DNA from: Batillaria attramentaria
Taxonomy: Eukaryota > Mollusca > Gastropoda > Batillariidae
NCBI GenBank assembly: GCA_018292915.2
Contig: JACVVK020000172.1
Span: 1 to 64,000 of the forward strand
Direction: 5' to 3'
Length of the DNA: 64,000 nt
Under the pieces are notes generated by a model. It searched no databases. It worked only from the letters and a program-made list of their open reading frames with translations, and was not told the DNA's origin. Shown piece by piece: positions 11,457-42,970 of the stretch. The translations under genes and the position numbers were made by a program. The number at the start of each line of letters is the position of its first letter. Position 1 is the stretch's first letter.

Positions 11457-14400
11457 TTATACTGTGGTGCTGTTGTTTCGTCGACCTTGAACAGTGGGCT
11501 TTGCATATTCTACAAAATCGTCGATCAGCACAGGCCATGCACCTGTTAAAAAAAAAGAAAAAGAAAAGCAAAGTGTGTTCAATCAGGGATATTTTGCCCT
11601 TACATTACATTTACTAAACCTTGTCCTATCTTGTTCACTATCAAGATAAGACAAGACAAGATAAGATTTAACCCTGGCCTTGCTGAAAGAATTTGTCTGA
11701 AGCCGAAAAAGCCACAGAAACAGCCTGGTATATTCCAGGCTCAGCACTACTGTGGTTAATGGCTGCTTGAGTTGCCCACAGCACATTTGGCCTACAATAT
11801 CCTCAGACATATATATTATACAGTATCAAATCACTGTTGTCCTTGTGAAACGTTACGATTATCATCGCTGATACGCTCTGGCAAAGATACTGACAATATT
11901 TTCAGTTTCATTTTTTTTTGTGCACAATGATTACTCCACTGTGAGTTGACGGTGGATAATGGTTGCTCTTCTGTGAATACCTTTTTGTGCCAGAGTTCCA
12001 TTACTGACAGCTGAGAAGAGTCACCGCTAAACTGAAGCAACAGAAGAGCAAAGAGGAGAGACAGAAAAGGCAGCAGTGAAGACAAAGAAATGCTGGCGAT
12101 GTCAACATACCTTCCTCATCATAATTACTCATGTCATCATTGATCATGTTACAGAAGTCCAGAAGCAAGTTCCAAGTGTCTTTTGGGATCGATCGCTTGT
12201 GGTTCTCCTGGAGCGGAAAAAAAAAAACACAAAAAAAAAACACACAGAAAGTAATGAAGAAGGGGTGGCACTTTCCAAACTGGAGGCAAAAATCCTTTTT
12301 AAAAAAAACACAAATAAGGAATTCCTTATTTTCATTTTTGGTTTGTTTTTTTTGTTTGTTTGTTTTTGTTTGTTTGTTTTTTTGTTGTTTTTTTTTTTTT
12401 TTTTTGGGGGGGGGGGGGGTGTCATGGCGAAGCACATGACCCCCCCCCCCCCCCCCACAACACACACACACACCTGCGCCACCACACACAACTTTCTTAT
12501 TTCCATTTTTTATAAGCATCACCCCTGCAAATTTGCGCCTTGAAAAATGTGTATTTCTAATTTTCATGGTGTCAGTAGACAGATCCAAAACTACTATGCA
12601 CTTCAGTGAAAGAAAGGGCTGAAAGTAAGTAGATACAGATGTGATCTGACACTGGAGCAAAAAATGACCACTCCTGTCCTGAAGCTGTTAGTCTGTGTGC
12701 CAATGAAGAGATGCTCAATCTGGTCATTGTCATAACTTTGTGGCCTCTAATATTGAAGCAGTCAGCTGTACGAAACCCTCATCTACTTTTCCTATCTACT
12801 CAACTATGAACAGGGGTTTTTACTATTAGAAGCAAACCGAAGTGTGCTCACAGCACAAGGTCTGCCCTGACTCGCCCCTGACGCAACCACAGGCGTGAAG
12901 TTAAACAGATGGTGATGGAAAACACTTTAAAGGGTACATAAACAATTTCCATGTAGCCAACAAGTCAGTGCAGCCAATCACACGTGTTGGGATTGTCTGT
13001 CGGAGTATTCAAGGCTTCCCTTCCAGAACATCCCATCTCTCTTCTTTATATTTGTAACAATGGCAGGGAACCCTCCATCTGCTTGACAAAGCTGTCTTGT
13101 AATGACAAAACACGGTAAATCCATGTAATTTTGTGGAAAAGACCATTATCCCAATGTTTTCCATCTTCAAATCTCCCTTTCTGCCATCAAATGATATCAT
13201 GGACTTACCGTGTTGTGCCATTGCATGGCAGAAGGAGATCAGATGGGTTGCCATGGAGGATCAGAGTGTGGCTATAGCTACACGTTAATTGCCTTCAAAA
13301 ATGTTTAATGCTGTACACGCATATTGCTATTTGAAACTAAGGCAAAGGGGGAGAGTGGAGGAGAGTTACAGAATGACTCCTCTTGTTCTTGTCCAAGCTT
13401 CAGTATGTTGGCTGGTGTCACAAGAAGAAAGCGTACTGATCTCCAGAACAACTGAAGCTGCTGCAGACAATATGAATCAAGAAGGAAACTCCATACTGAT
13501 CTAATTAGTAATAAGCTCCCAACGTACAAACTAATAAAACATGCGCAAACCTGCAGAAACTTGCACCAAAGGTCCAAGAACCTGAATCTCCCTGCTAGAA
13601 CAATATTCCAGTATGCCAGAGCCATGTCCAAATCTGAAACAGAGGTCATATCCTGTAGTGAGTGCTACAAAAGTTAACAAGGATCAACCTGCACTGCGTA
13701 AACTACAAGTCAAGTTTATTTTATTTTATCCCCAGCCTCTGTGGGCCACAGGAAAATTAAAAGGAAACAAAATCAAAACATACAGTATATAATGTATAAT
13801 GTAATACAGTATATAATAATAATATACAAACGCATACATAGATGTGCATGTACCTACATCCTGACTGTGTCTACACTCGTATTCGTACGCATATACAATA
13901 TATATATATATACACAAACATGCATACACACCACGGTACACACAAGCATATCGCATATACAGTCAAACCTGCGTAAGGCGGTCACCCAAGGGACTGGGCC
14001 AAACTGACCATCTTAGACAGGGTGACCGGGTTATCCAGGGTGGCATGTCAACAGCTAGCATGTCAGGGGATCCTCTAGGGTGACCAGGTTAGACAGTGGT
14101 ATGGCTTATACAGGTGACCGCCTTGGCAGGTTCGACTGTATATATATATAGTGTCCAAAAGAAACGATACCAAGGGTTGGCAAGGACATACAATAAAAGC
14201 AGAACTATACAGAAATTTCAGAGTGGTATATTTCATTAGCAAATGTTTCAGGTATTCCCGAGCGCAGACGCTGTATTTGGGACGTGGGATACGTAAACCT
14301 ATGTTTTTAGGCCTCGGGGATCACTTTGCACAAAAACATTCTGACAACAGTTTGGTATCGTTTCTTTTGGACACTAGTTTATATGTGATGTATACATGCA

Positions 14401-15454
14401 CTGCCAAACAGATGATACACACATCAATATGCATAAATATACAATGTATGTCCACATGCGTTCCTGTACGAATGATTATGCAGTACATGTACAATGAACT
14501 GATATACACACCCGTGTCTCCTGCTCTCTCACACACACACACTTAAAAATATGTAATAAACACACATACATCCAAATGTATACACATACAGGGCATACAC
14601 ACCACACAAACATATATGTACACTCGCATAACTATTTACCAGTTAGTAGTACCAATACTTATGTTTTAATGTGTGCACATGGTTGATAGTCACGCAACTA
14701 ACTGAGGAAAGTTGAGTAAAGAACAGTGAAATGGTCGACATGTACTGCTATTACTATTAGTGCCCATTTTGTGGAAAGTGCTGAGCCTGGTTCGCTGGGG
14801 ACATGCGCTATCCAAGAACCATTCATTATTATTATCAGAACAGGTTGAGTTTAACTTTCAGCTTATTTCTCACAGCACTGTTAATCAGGAACTTTGGGGG
14901 GGGGGGGGGGGGGGAGACCCAACACACACAAGCATAAAAAGTAGAACAGCCAAAGTATAAAGACTTACCAAGTCCTTTCTGACCAGGGTTCTTGGCATAG
15001 TTGAAGGTGAACTGATAGAAGTCTTTAAATCGTGCAGCATCGACAATCTCCTGCTCCAGCGCCCCGCATTTGGCTCGCAGCTTCTCAACACTGTCGCTCC
15101 TAAAAAAAACACAAAAAAACGCACAAAATACCCCATATAACTTTGCCACTAATTTCTGGAAGGAAACCTCACTGGCTTATGTAACAAATGAATCACGGAC
15201 AAGGGTGGAACCATTCAAACAGCGATGTGCTCTCCATCTGGCCAGAGCAGCCATCCTGTACTGTTAATGGTTCAAAAACAACTCTGAAGTCAGCTGGCGG
15301 TCGTTCATTTTCTTACGCCGCCCCCTCCGTCTGGAACGCTTTACCTGTCACCATTAGGGATCTTCCCACGCTGACTCAATTCAAAGCCCATTTAAAGACC
15401 TACCTCTTTAGGCAAGCTTTCGAGCTGTAGTCCGACCACTTTTTCATCAGCACT

Positions 15455-15505
<51 letters not shown>

Positions 15506-18019
15506 CGCAAAGAGTGTTTCGCAGAAAACAGATAGGCGCTATATAAATTGTATTCATTATTATTATTATTATTACTACATTATTGGAACTAAGGGGATTT
15601 GGCCAGTTGGTTAAGACCCCCCCCCCCCCCCCCCCCCCCAATATATATTGTTTCTGGTAACCCGACCGACCCTATTCACTGCATGGTGACACAGCTTGTA
15701 TAACAGTTAAACTACCAGTTTCAGCAGAAAAAAATGGTAAGGTAGTGTGTTATAATATTAACTACAGTTTCACTGAGCATCATTTCTTATTAATACCCTG
15801 TTTCTTTGTTCTTGGATATGTTAGTGTGTGTGTGTGGGGGGGGGGGAACCCTACCTACCTACCCTTTTTTTTTTTTTTTTAGTCATGTTACCAGAAACAT
15901 TTTTTTTTTTTTTTTTCCTTAAGGCATCTGCTGACAATTGTAGTAACAGGTTTGAATCCCTTGATGGACAGGAAGTTGGTTGTGGATTTTTGTCCAAAAT
16001 TTATGTGCAGATTTGTGATTTACACTGCTTGGCTTCCCTTCGAGTGCACACACATGCAGAAATATCAAGTCTGAATATAAAAGATCCCATTTTCCTTCAG
16101 GATGGGCTGTGGGATGGAATGCAACAGTACACACCACACACTATCATGTAGGGGAAGAATGTTGGTCCCTTATGACATAGTGACAAGCTTCCTGAGGGGG
16201 GGCGGGGGGGGGGGGTCAAATTAGCTCTTCTTTGTTTTTGGACTTTTTTCAGAAATCATGAATTCCTTATTTGACTGAAATGATTTAGTTGAAAGCCACT
16301 CTAGGGCAGAAAAGTTTCATCCTTGTGCAGTCAATGAACTCACCCCATTTCAATCATTCATTGATAAACTCATCCTTGGTGAATTCACACTGAGTGGCTG
16401 CCTTGAACCTCCATGCCAGAATCAAAACAGTCAGTGACTCGGGATTCAGCTGAAGGTCTTCCAGAAACTTCATCACTCCATCAACTGTCATTTTGTCCTC
16501 CTCATGTGGATCTGACACACCAAAAAGAAAGGGGAACTAGTGGCAGAATCCATAATAGTGACTCAATGACGTCACCCTGGTTACGGCTGACTGGGGCATC
16601 CGCTCACGGTGCCCTGCTCGACCATCACAGTCTAGGGGAAGCAACTACTCCTTTAAGTTTAACTTCTCAAACCAGTTCTACGTTTTTACTCAAATTACTG
16701 TCAGTATATACTCAACTGCTCTAGCTTCAGTGTCTTTGTAACTGTCGTTTTGGTAGGATGAGACAATGCTTTAATTGTTGATTTTTAATTTTTTTCTTGA
16801 TAAGTTTTCTCTGATTAATGCTGTGTACTGATCATTGTTTTGAAAACATGCTTGGAATGGATGAGGAAAATGCTATTAAAAAAGTGTCCTAGAGTGGACC
16901 GAAGTGTTTGGATACTTCCTCAGCGCCACTGAACAGTGTTTCGATTTTTTTTTAAATTTTGCCTACAAAGTTTTTAATTTTCTGAAATTGGCTGAAAGGT
17001 AAACCAGATACGGCAATTTGATTAACAGTCGTGTTTATTGTTCTATCTTTATAATTTTTTTTCTTTATTAAAAAACAAAATAGAAGTCATAACATAAGTC
17101 ATAAGTCAAACATAAATTAGTGCGTCTACAGTGAGTTATAAATATACATGTCCATTCCCTGGAACTGATGCATGGGCATTTTTTGCCTGATTGCAATTTA
17201 TCTGACAATTATTTTCGCAAACATACAAAATAAACTTGACACCTCTGTTTTAGGAACTGTAGGAAAAATGGCCAAGAAGACACAATAGCTTTACAGGAAA
17301 TGTCATGGGCCACTAACAAGCACAGCACATATGAAACTGAATAATTTCACCTAGACATATCTTCCTCATCTCCAATTCATGTTTTGGCATTTGAAAATAA
17401 AACTTTATTAGAAACATAAGTGTATATATTCACACCATGACAAGAATGATTGCGAACTTGTTTTCGCTGTATACATTCTGTGTACTGATGAACTGACAGT
17501 AACGCTAATTGCTTTGCTTATGAAGATTCTAACTTAAATTTCCATTGTGCTCAAACCACTTCAGACAAAAAAACTGTTACATGACTTTCTAATGCCAAAG
17601 GCAGTTCAAGTTTTTTGGCAATGTTGAATTTGGAGCTCTGTGCAGAGATGAACACACATCCACACCTGTCAAGACAATAAATTCCATTTACCCTTGTATC
17701 GCTGCCACAATGCTTCAAGCTTTCTTCTGTCGACTGTCATTCGCGGCTCCGAGTTGTACCTGTCGGGGTTTTGATAATAATTGTCCACAGCAACATCTAG
17801 TTTCCAGTCGTGTATGCTGAGACAGTTGATAGCAGTTTTCTCCCCTGTTTGGGTGAATGCGATGAACTGCCGAACCTTGTCTCGTTGAGAGCTTTTCAGT
17901 TTATGCTGTCAACAGAAAAGACATCAGTTAGTTTTAAAGGAACTCTGTTTGCGCCTAAGTGGACATGGACAGGCTACCAAAGGACTGATCGAGACGAGAC
18001 AAGGCATAAGACTTACCAT
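11457..18019 (-). CDS. DCUN1D1: DCUN1D1/2-like protein, cullin neddylation co-E3 (one-base frameshift in exon 3)
   Basis: DCN1-like proteins bind cullin-RBX1 and the NEDD8-loaded E2 UBC12 and speed neddylation, which activates cullin-RING ubiquitin ligases. Seven minus-strand exons: 18017-18019 (ATG only), 17692-17905, 16344-16511, 14969-15099, 13551-13633, 12111-12207 and 11457-11542 (stop at 11457-11459). The N-terminal UBA-like part begins [15 protein letters not shown]. The PONY/DCUN part contains [58 protein letters not shown] and [14 protein letters not shown], and the protein ends NNSTTV. These track human DCUN1D1/2 almost continuously. Splice sites are canonical and all phases fit, except that exon 3 is one base short near 16358-16359. 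With that base counted the product would be 260 residues, close to the vertebrate 259. It is divergent with MCM7. Confidence 0.93.
12340..12475. repeat. Low-complexity T/G/C/CA tract
   Basis: Successive runs of T-rich, poly-G, poly-C and CA sequence lie in DCUN1D intron 5 on the plus strand. The long minus-strand ORF over it merely reads through DCUN1D exon 6 into this tract. Confidence 0.85.
13956..14142. mobile_element. MITE with TATA target duplication
   Basis: The left end starts CAGTCAAACCTGCGTAAGGC and the right end, read inverted, CAGTCGAACCTGCCAAGGC; both continue GGTCACC. TATA flanks both sides (13956-13959, 14139-14142). The core is 179 bp with no ORF. Confidence 0.75.
14149..14376. 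mobile_element. Tc1/mariner-like MITE with perfect 23-bp TIRs
   Basis: The core 14151-14374 starts GTGTCCAAAAGAAACGATAC and ends in its exact inverted copy (14352-14374), with TA on each side. TIRs without a single mismatch suggest recent activity. It sits 8 bp from the preceding MITE. Confidence 0.85.
15150..15585 (+). mobile_element. 3' end of a non-LTR retrotransposon (CR1/L2-like)
   Basis: At about 15296-15430 it encodes [18 protein letters not shown], then [24 protein letters not shown], the C-terminus of many LINE reverse transcriptases. It ends in a CA/GT run, GCGCTATATAAATTGTATTC and (ATT)n, a LINE-style tail. It lies in a DCUN1D intron, antisense to the gene. Confidence 0.75.
15460..15503. 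repeat. GT microsatellite
   Basis: Uninterrupted (GT)n inside the LINE tail. Confidence 0.9.
16344..16511 (-). CDS. DCUN1D1: DCUN1D exon 3, frameshifted
   Basis: It encodes [39 protein letters not shown] and [10 protein letters not shown]. The frame then breaks: the literal reading gives N-E-stop, whereas one more base restores MIEMG, which joins exon 4 (SDSVEKL) in phase. The missing base lies within about 16355-16362. Literal translation would stop after about 124 residues and remove most of the PONY domain. An assembly or base-calling error is the simplest explanation; a real allele or pseudogene is possible. Confidence 0.85.
17692..17905 (-). CDS. DCUN1D1: DCUN1D exon 2, UBA-like N-terminus
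   Basis: Exon 1 contributes only the start codon (18017-18019) and is followed at once by gtaagt. Exon 2 follows acceptor ttgacag and encodes [20 protein letters not shown], then [20 protein letters not shown] and a basic LEALWQRYK end. This is the ubiquitin-binding UBA-like region plus the linker to the PONY domain. The donor is gtaaatgg. Confidence 0.9.
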
Positions 18020-18380
18020 GGTTGTGTTTTCACGCACTTGTCGGAACTTCCTGTGTCGCATGCGCATGAAGCATGTTTCTATAATAGGAAATTTACTGAT
18101 CAAAAACATCAATTTGCAATTAATTCATTGCTTAGTATGGCAATGCATTGTTCAGTTGTGGAATTCTTTAGCTTTTATGCGCGATGTATGTTAGTTTTGG
18201 ACGTCTAAATAATTCATTTCTGGAAATCACAGAACAGCTGATGCCAAACCGAAAAACGAATTCGCGTTCATCAGCGGATTCCGGATACTCTTGTATCATT
18301 GGACGACCATTGTATCAACTTGGTTTAACCAACCAACATGTAGAAACGGAAAGAAGTTTCTGACCGGATATCGGTTCTGT

Positions 18381-18386
18381 CACGTG
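18381..18386. promoter_or_regulatory. E-box CACGTG
   Basis: A palindromic MYC/MAX/USF-type E-box lies 6 bp upstream of the E2F site in the shared promoter. The six-base motif alone is weak evidence; its position is the reason to list it. Confidence 0.4.
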
Positions 18387-18392
18387 GTACTT

Positions 18393-18400
18393 TTTCCCGC
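18393..18400 (+). promoter_or_regulatory. E2F consensus site
   Basis: TTTCCCGC matches TTTSSCGC exactly and lies 67 bp upstream of the MCM7 start codon, where S-phase genes usually carry E2F sites. Confidence 0.55.
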
Positions 18401-18467
18401 CGATTTCAGACGGTAGATCCCATTGTTGATTTGTGACCGGTGTGACACCTCAGCATACGCCTAAAAC

Positions 18468-37954
<19,487 letters not shown>

Positions 37955-38905
37955 AGGCTGGATTGGCACTTCGTTGCAACCAGACCTCAAGAAACTTTCC
38001 ACATCAGGATTTTATGAAGTAGAAACTTGCCAAATCCAGATTTCTGGAAAATGGAAACTTAATGCAGCAGGATTTTACATTCATGAAACTTCATCATCAG
38101 ATGTTTTCAGCAATGTTTTCATCATCATGTTTGGCACTTTCATGTCTGCCAGAAGTGTTCAAACATTACGAACATTAGATGGTCATGAAACTGAAACTTG
38201 CTACATTTATGATCATGAAAAATGATTTTTTTTTGTCAGAGATGTCTTCAACAGTATCTCGCTGATAGCATTTTTATGTGATCCACACATCTTCTAGTTA
38301 ACATCATCAACATTTTACCGAACTTTCCACAAGCTAGCATAATCAATGTCAGCACTTACATGTTAGCACTTAACATCAGCTGAAAGTCTTCCATGTTCAA
38401 GATGATATTCACTGAAATTCCACTGAAATTGGAACTTTTTGTCACCTGTGCTTTTCAACAGTTTGGTTTTAGCTGTTTACACACTGTGTATATTTCACTC
38501 TTGAGTGCTTTTACAACTGATTGAATTACAAACTTTGAGTCATGTCTTCTGTAAGATTGGTTTCCTTGCGAGGGATAACAGACAGCATTTATTTTGTTCT
38601 GTAATACCAACAGTGACAACTGTTTAGTTGGAGTCTAATCATTGGATTTTAAACTTCGCATTGCACAGTGTATCCTTTGTCATTGTGTTTCATAAATACT
38701 GCAGCTATATTATCTTACTTCGCTGCTTGAGATTCGTTTGTATGTTACATAAAGAGACCAAGGACAGTTGCTTCCCTTCGATTGTCAGACAGGTCTAGGA
38801 ATTCAACGTTTTTCTGTAAATTATGGCTTCATGTTATGTACATGTCCAGAATATTGTCCATCTTAATCTTAACTTTCAGAATAAAGTATCCCTATTGGCG
38901 ACAGC
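37955..38905 (+). other. MCM7 3' UTR
   Basis: About 0.95 kb of unique AT-rich sequence follows the stop and contains no long ORF. An AATAAA lies at 38880-38885. The exact cleavage point is inferred. Confidence 0.55.
38880..38885 (+). terminator. Candidate MCM7 poly(A) signal
   Basis: This canonical AATAAA comes about 930 bp after the stop codon. CATAAA variants upstream are weaker alternatives. Confidence 0.45.
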
Positions 38906-39335
38906 ACATAATGGGTTTTGTTTCAGTCCATCTCGCCTGTCTTTCATGGGCATTTTCAAAACGTTTGCTGCCAGTCTCAGCGATCATCAAATGCGCTCGC
39001 TTTCGCTACCAAATTTACCGTCGGGCGAGTGAAAGCTCAGGTAGCGGTAGCCCGAATGGCGAGCAGGAATTCTGAGATGAATCAGAACCTAGCTTCCAGA
39101 AATGTTTTCGGGCTACCAGTTTTGTTCAGGGCGGTAGCCCGAATGGCTACCATGGTCCTGACACATTTGACAATCGCTGCAGTCTGGTGTGTGTGTGTGT
39201 GGCTCCTTGTAGCATGCGTCAGTTCAAACACAGTTCATGCACAACATGCAACCCTTGTTTTCTCACTTAAATGATTTCATGCATTTTGTCACTCAAGCCA
39301 CTTAAGTTTTACCAGTATCACATTTGAGAGGGTGG

Positions 39336-39480
39336 GTGTTTGGGGGTTGAACGTCCTTTTCCACCACGTAGGGTGATATCAAAGATAAGGCCGGCACAAA
39401 TATTTGGCCCCAGCCGGGATCGAACTCACGACCTGAGCATTAGAAGTCCAACGCTCTACCATTCGACCACCCCGGCTCCC
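39336..39480 (-). mobile_element. tRNA-derived SINE
   Basis: On the minus strand the head has an A-box-like TGGTCGAATGGTAGAGCG and a B-box GTGAGTTCGATCC, spaced as in a tRNA. The tail contains CCACGTGGTGGAAAAGG-type sequence. Anticodon-stem pairing is poor, so it is not a working tRNA gene. Partial relatives occur at 52620-52770 and 54478-54525. Confidence 0.6.
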
Positions 39481-39643
39481 CATCACATTTCTGATTTGAG
39501 AATGAATGCATGTGTTGGAATAATCTGAAAATGACTGAGAAGGCATTCAATTTAAATTTCTGCAGTATGTGTATTTGTATGCAGTATCCATCACACACAC
39601 ATTGTCATATAGACCACTGAAAACATAACCAGAACTTATGAGC

Positions 39644-39649
39644 TTTATT
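39644..39649 (-). terminator. Distal candidate poly(A) signal for the glypican-like gene
   Basis: A minus-strand AATAAA faces the MCM7 3' end across a 0.7-kb gap that holds a tRNA-derived SINE. Confidence 0.3.
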
Positions 39650-41599
39650 TTTACATGATGCAAGAAACAAATTTACATGGTGGCAAGAGAAATTCAGAAA
39701 GCACAAGAGAACCCTGACAGTGAACAGTAGAGAGTCGAGGGAGAGATTACAGTGTACCAAATCACAGAGCAAATTAGGAAACGGCAAAGTAAGAGAGACA
39801 TTTTTCCAACTGCAACACGCTGGTTGATTGTTAACAGGCACACACAGCAAAGCGTGACAAACTTAAACTTAAGTCCGTATGTGTTGTCACAAGACAGCCA
39901 CTGAGGCGGCAGAAATAAACATGATCTACACTGTTGCAAGAATGAAACGGCCTGCAGACACGAATTTTTCGTTTTCCACCTGTATTCTGCCTGAATTGTT
40001 TTCCAAAGAGAAAGAACTGGCAACAAAAAAAGTACAGTAAAATAAGAACAGTTCACCTACATACAAAATCACCTGTTGCGGAATTTTGGCTAAGTGGATT
40101 TTGATACTAACCTGGGACGACATGCAATGCACGCTTTCCAAATGACATGCACTGTTCACGTCCGAGGTACCTGGTATTCTCAAACTGGAGTTAAATGTAC
40201 ACCTAAATCACATAACATCACCAAAATGAACATCACTTCTTATTTTTATTCCTCTTGCCAACAACATTGCCTGAGGTGAAGAGAAAAGGTTTCTAAGCGC
40301 ACAGTTTCAAATGCAATCAAAATCACCTTTGAGAAAAAAAAAATGATGCCAGTTCAGTACACCTATTTTTTTCAGAGCAACCTCAAATACATACTTCTAA
40401 ATCACCTTTAAAAAAACAACAAAAAAAAAACAACAACAACAACAACAAAACTAGTTTACTAGACTTTAAAGCCGAAACAAACAACAAATGTAGTAAATGA
40501 AATTCCTCAGAAAACTGTTAGCAAAGGTGTCCTGACCAAACACAAAACGTCTAAGTGAACATCCAAAAATTAATGGCAAAAATGAAAGTCCACCATGGTG
40601 AACACAGCAAGACCTACCATGTCCTCTATGCATGAACGACCACTGAACTCTACAACAAACAGCACAATCTTAGTGTTTGTGCTCTTGCAATGATTTCATT
40701 CGTTTCTGCTGAACCACTTCACCAAAGATCAGTATCACAACTCCACCACTGTCCAAAACTTCATATATAAAAAGAATGCTTTCATTTCACAGAAGATTCC
40801 ATACCTGTTTCAAAATTCAAATTAATAACAAAATGCTTTCATTAAAACAACTATCTTATACAAAGCATATCTGGCACATTTCACAATCTAAAAACCAAAC
40901 ATAATTAAACGTACCCTCGTCTTAAACAGGGCTTAATTAAGTGCAGCGACACTACAATGAAAAAGTTGGGGATAGCAAATTGTGGTACATACATAAATGT
41001 AGAGGCAAAGCTAGAGAGAATCTGTAGTTCTTGACCGCCTTACACAAAAGACATTTATTTAAAATACATAATTATATAGTACAAAGAGCCAGCTTCATGA
41101 AACAACCATCTAACGCTTAAATCTTTCACACAAAAACTTCCTTCTCTCTCACACAAGCATTACTGGATCAAAAAAATATGTATAACAAGTTCAAAAGATC
41201 ACAAGCATTTTGTCTGTACAGTGCACATCACAATATGATTACGAACTGGTACTGCAGCAACCAAAGAGAAGAAAGCACACAAAGGCATTTAGTAATTAAA
41301 ACTTGAGGGTGGGGGGGGGGGGGTGTCTCTCTTTTGAACTGCGTAACTAGTCTAACTTTATGCACATACATATGTACAAGTTGTGAAATGTGGCTGCATA
41401 TCAACACTCTCCACCCTGCATTCAAAACTTCTACCTGTGTTAAAAACAGCAGAGACAAACATGCATCAATTAAAACTTTACACTGAACAAAATTGTGTGC
41501 ATTACGCGTGTACTGTCACTGAACACGCTCCTAAATAATCTCTGCGCAAGATCTAAACTCCACTTTCAAGTGTCTAGTCCAGTACACCTCCTGACATCT

Positions 41600-41905
41600 T
41601 AATGTTCCCATTCCCTGTAGAAACCATGGTAGGACAAGAGTTGATATTCCCATTCCTTGTACAAACCATGGCAGGAAAGTGGTCAATATTCCTTTTCACT
41701 GCAAAAAATCTAGTAAGGATTGAGTTTATATTCCAGTTCCATGTAGAAACCATGGTAATAAAGAGTTCATATTTCTTTTCATTCAAAAAAAAAAAAGGTA
41801 GGCAAGGTGTTAATATTCCTATTTACCGTAGAAACTATGGTTAGAAAAGAGTTAATATTCCAATCCCTTCACTGTAGACACCGTAGTAGGAAAAGAGTTA
41901 ATCTT
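41600..41905. repeat. ~50-bp degenerate tandem repeat
   Basis: About six units sharing ATATTCC(C/A)ATTCC and GTAGAAACCATGGTA with variable spacers, in the presumed glypican 3' UTR. Confidence 0.7.
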
Positions 41906-42255
41906 CTCACTGAACACTGGCTGCCCTACATAATTATTGGAATCACTGTGAAAGATCCTACACAGTGTTACAAGACTTGTGAGATCTACACTGCATACAA
42001 GCACAATATTCCAAGCAACGACAGAGTTCATACTGTAAGAACACAAGTAATGAGAATACACATTAGTTAGACAAAATGTATGTATACTCCTCAACAAGGA
42101 CAAGGAACAAGCAAACTGTTACACAGATAACCATGGTATTAACTCTAGGAGCAGCTTTAGGCAGGTTGTCTTATTTTGGTTTCAACTGTTACAGGCTTGT
42201 GTTTCAACTGAAATACAACTCACACATTATGCGTGCCACTGAACAAAAAGCTTTC

Positions 42256-42420
42256 TAAAAACCCCTTCTATAAAGCCCTTCTATAAAGCCCTTCTAAAAA
42301 CCCCTTCTATAAACCCCTTCTATAAACCCCTTCTATAAACCCCTTCTATAAACCCCTTCTAAAAACCCCTTCTATAAACCCCTTCTATAAACCCCTTCTA
42401 AAAACCCCTTCTAAAAACTC
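42256..42420. repeat. 13-bp tandem repeat CCCCTTCTATAAA
   Basis: About a dozen copies, with some units reading CTAAAAA. Every unit carries a TATAAA or TAAAAA core. Confidence 0.92.
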
Positions 42421-42901
42421 TTCCAATACCATACAGATGTAATGTGAACACTTTTCCTTGCACTTTTGTGAGGAGTATATATATATATTGCCTAACAAAT
42501 ATTTTAAGACCACGGAAAGAGAGTAACATTGAAGCACACTGACACTTTAACCCCTCTTTCTCCCGTGCACAGTCATTTTAAATACACAACAACATGACAG
42601 TAAAAATACGTTCACATTACTCAGATGGTTCACCATGTTGTCGTCCTTAAAATTTGGTCCATCTCTTCTGTTTAGTGCCTTGTCAAGTGCAAACCTTCCT
42701 TGTTAAACACACAAGATATTTTCACCACCAACGACATTCACTTTAGAGTGACTTACAGTTAATAAGCACCAATACACTTAAACAAAGTCTCCTCTTGAAT
42801 ATTGTGCTCGCCTTAAAAGAAAACAGAAAAAAAGGACATCAGTTTGACTTATATCACATTAAGTTTAAGTGAACTCTCTCTCTCTCTCTCTTTTACATGC
42901 A

Positions 42902-42902
42902 T

Positions 42903-42968
<66 letters not shown>
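42902..42968. repeat. CA microsatellite
   Basis: (CA)n of more than 30 units. Confidence 0.95.

Positions 42969-42970
<2 letters not shown>

Larger units (their letters stand above)
18020..18467. promoter_or_regulatory. Putative bidirectional DCUN1D-MCM7 promoter
   Basis: Only 448 bp separate the two divergent start codons, and the space lacks the microsatellites and transposon debris common elsewhere. It contains a consensus E2F site, TTTCCCGC, at 18393-18400 and an E-box, CACGTG, at 18381-18386, both within 90 bp of the MCM7 ATG. E2F control of MCM genes is well established in animals. Transcription starts were not determined. Confidence 0.65.

Noticed and set aside
12001..12660. A 219-codon minus-strand ORF
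   Set aside because: It reads through DCUN1D exon 6 and both flanking introns, including poly-G, poly-T and CA runs.
39400..39480. A functional tRNA gene on the minus strand
   Set aside because: A and B boxes are present, but the anticodon and acceptor stems pair poorly and related copies have SINE tails.
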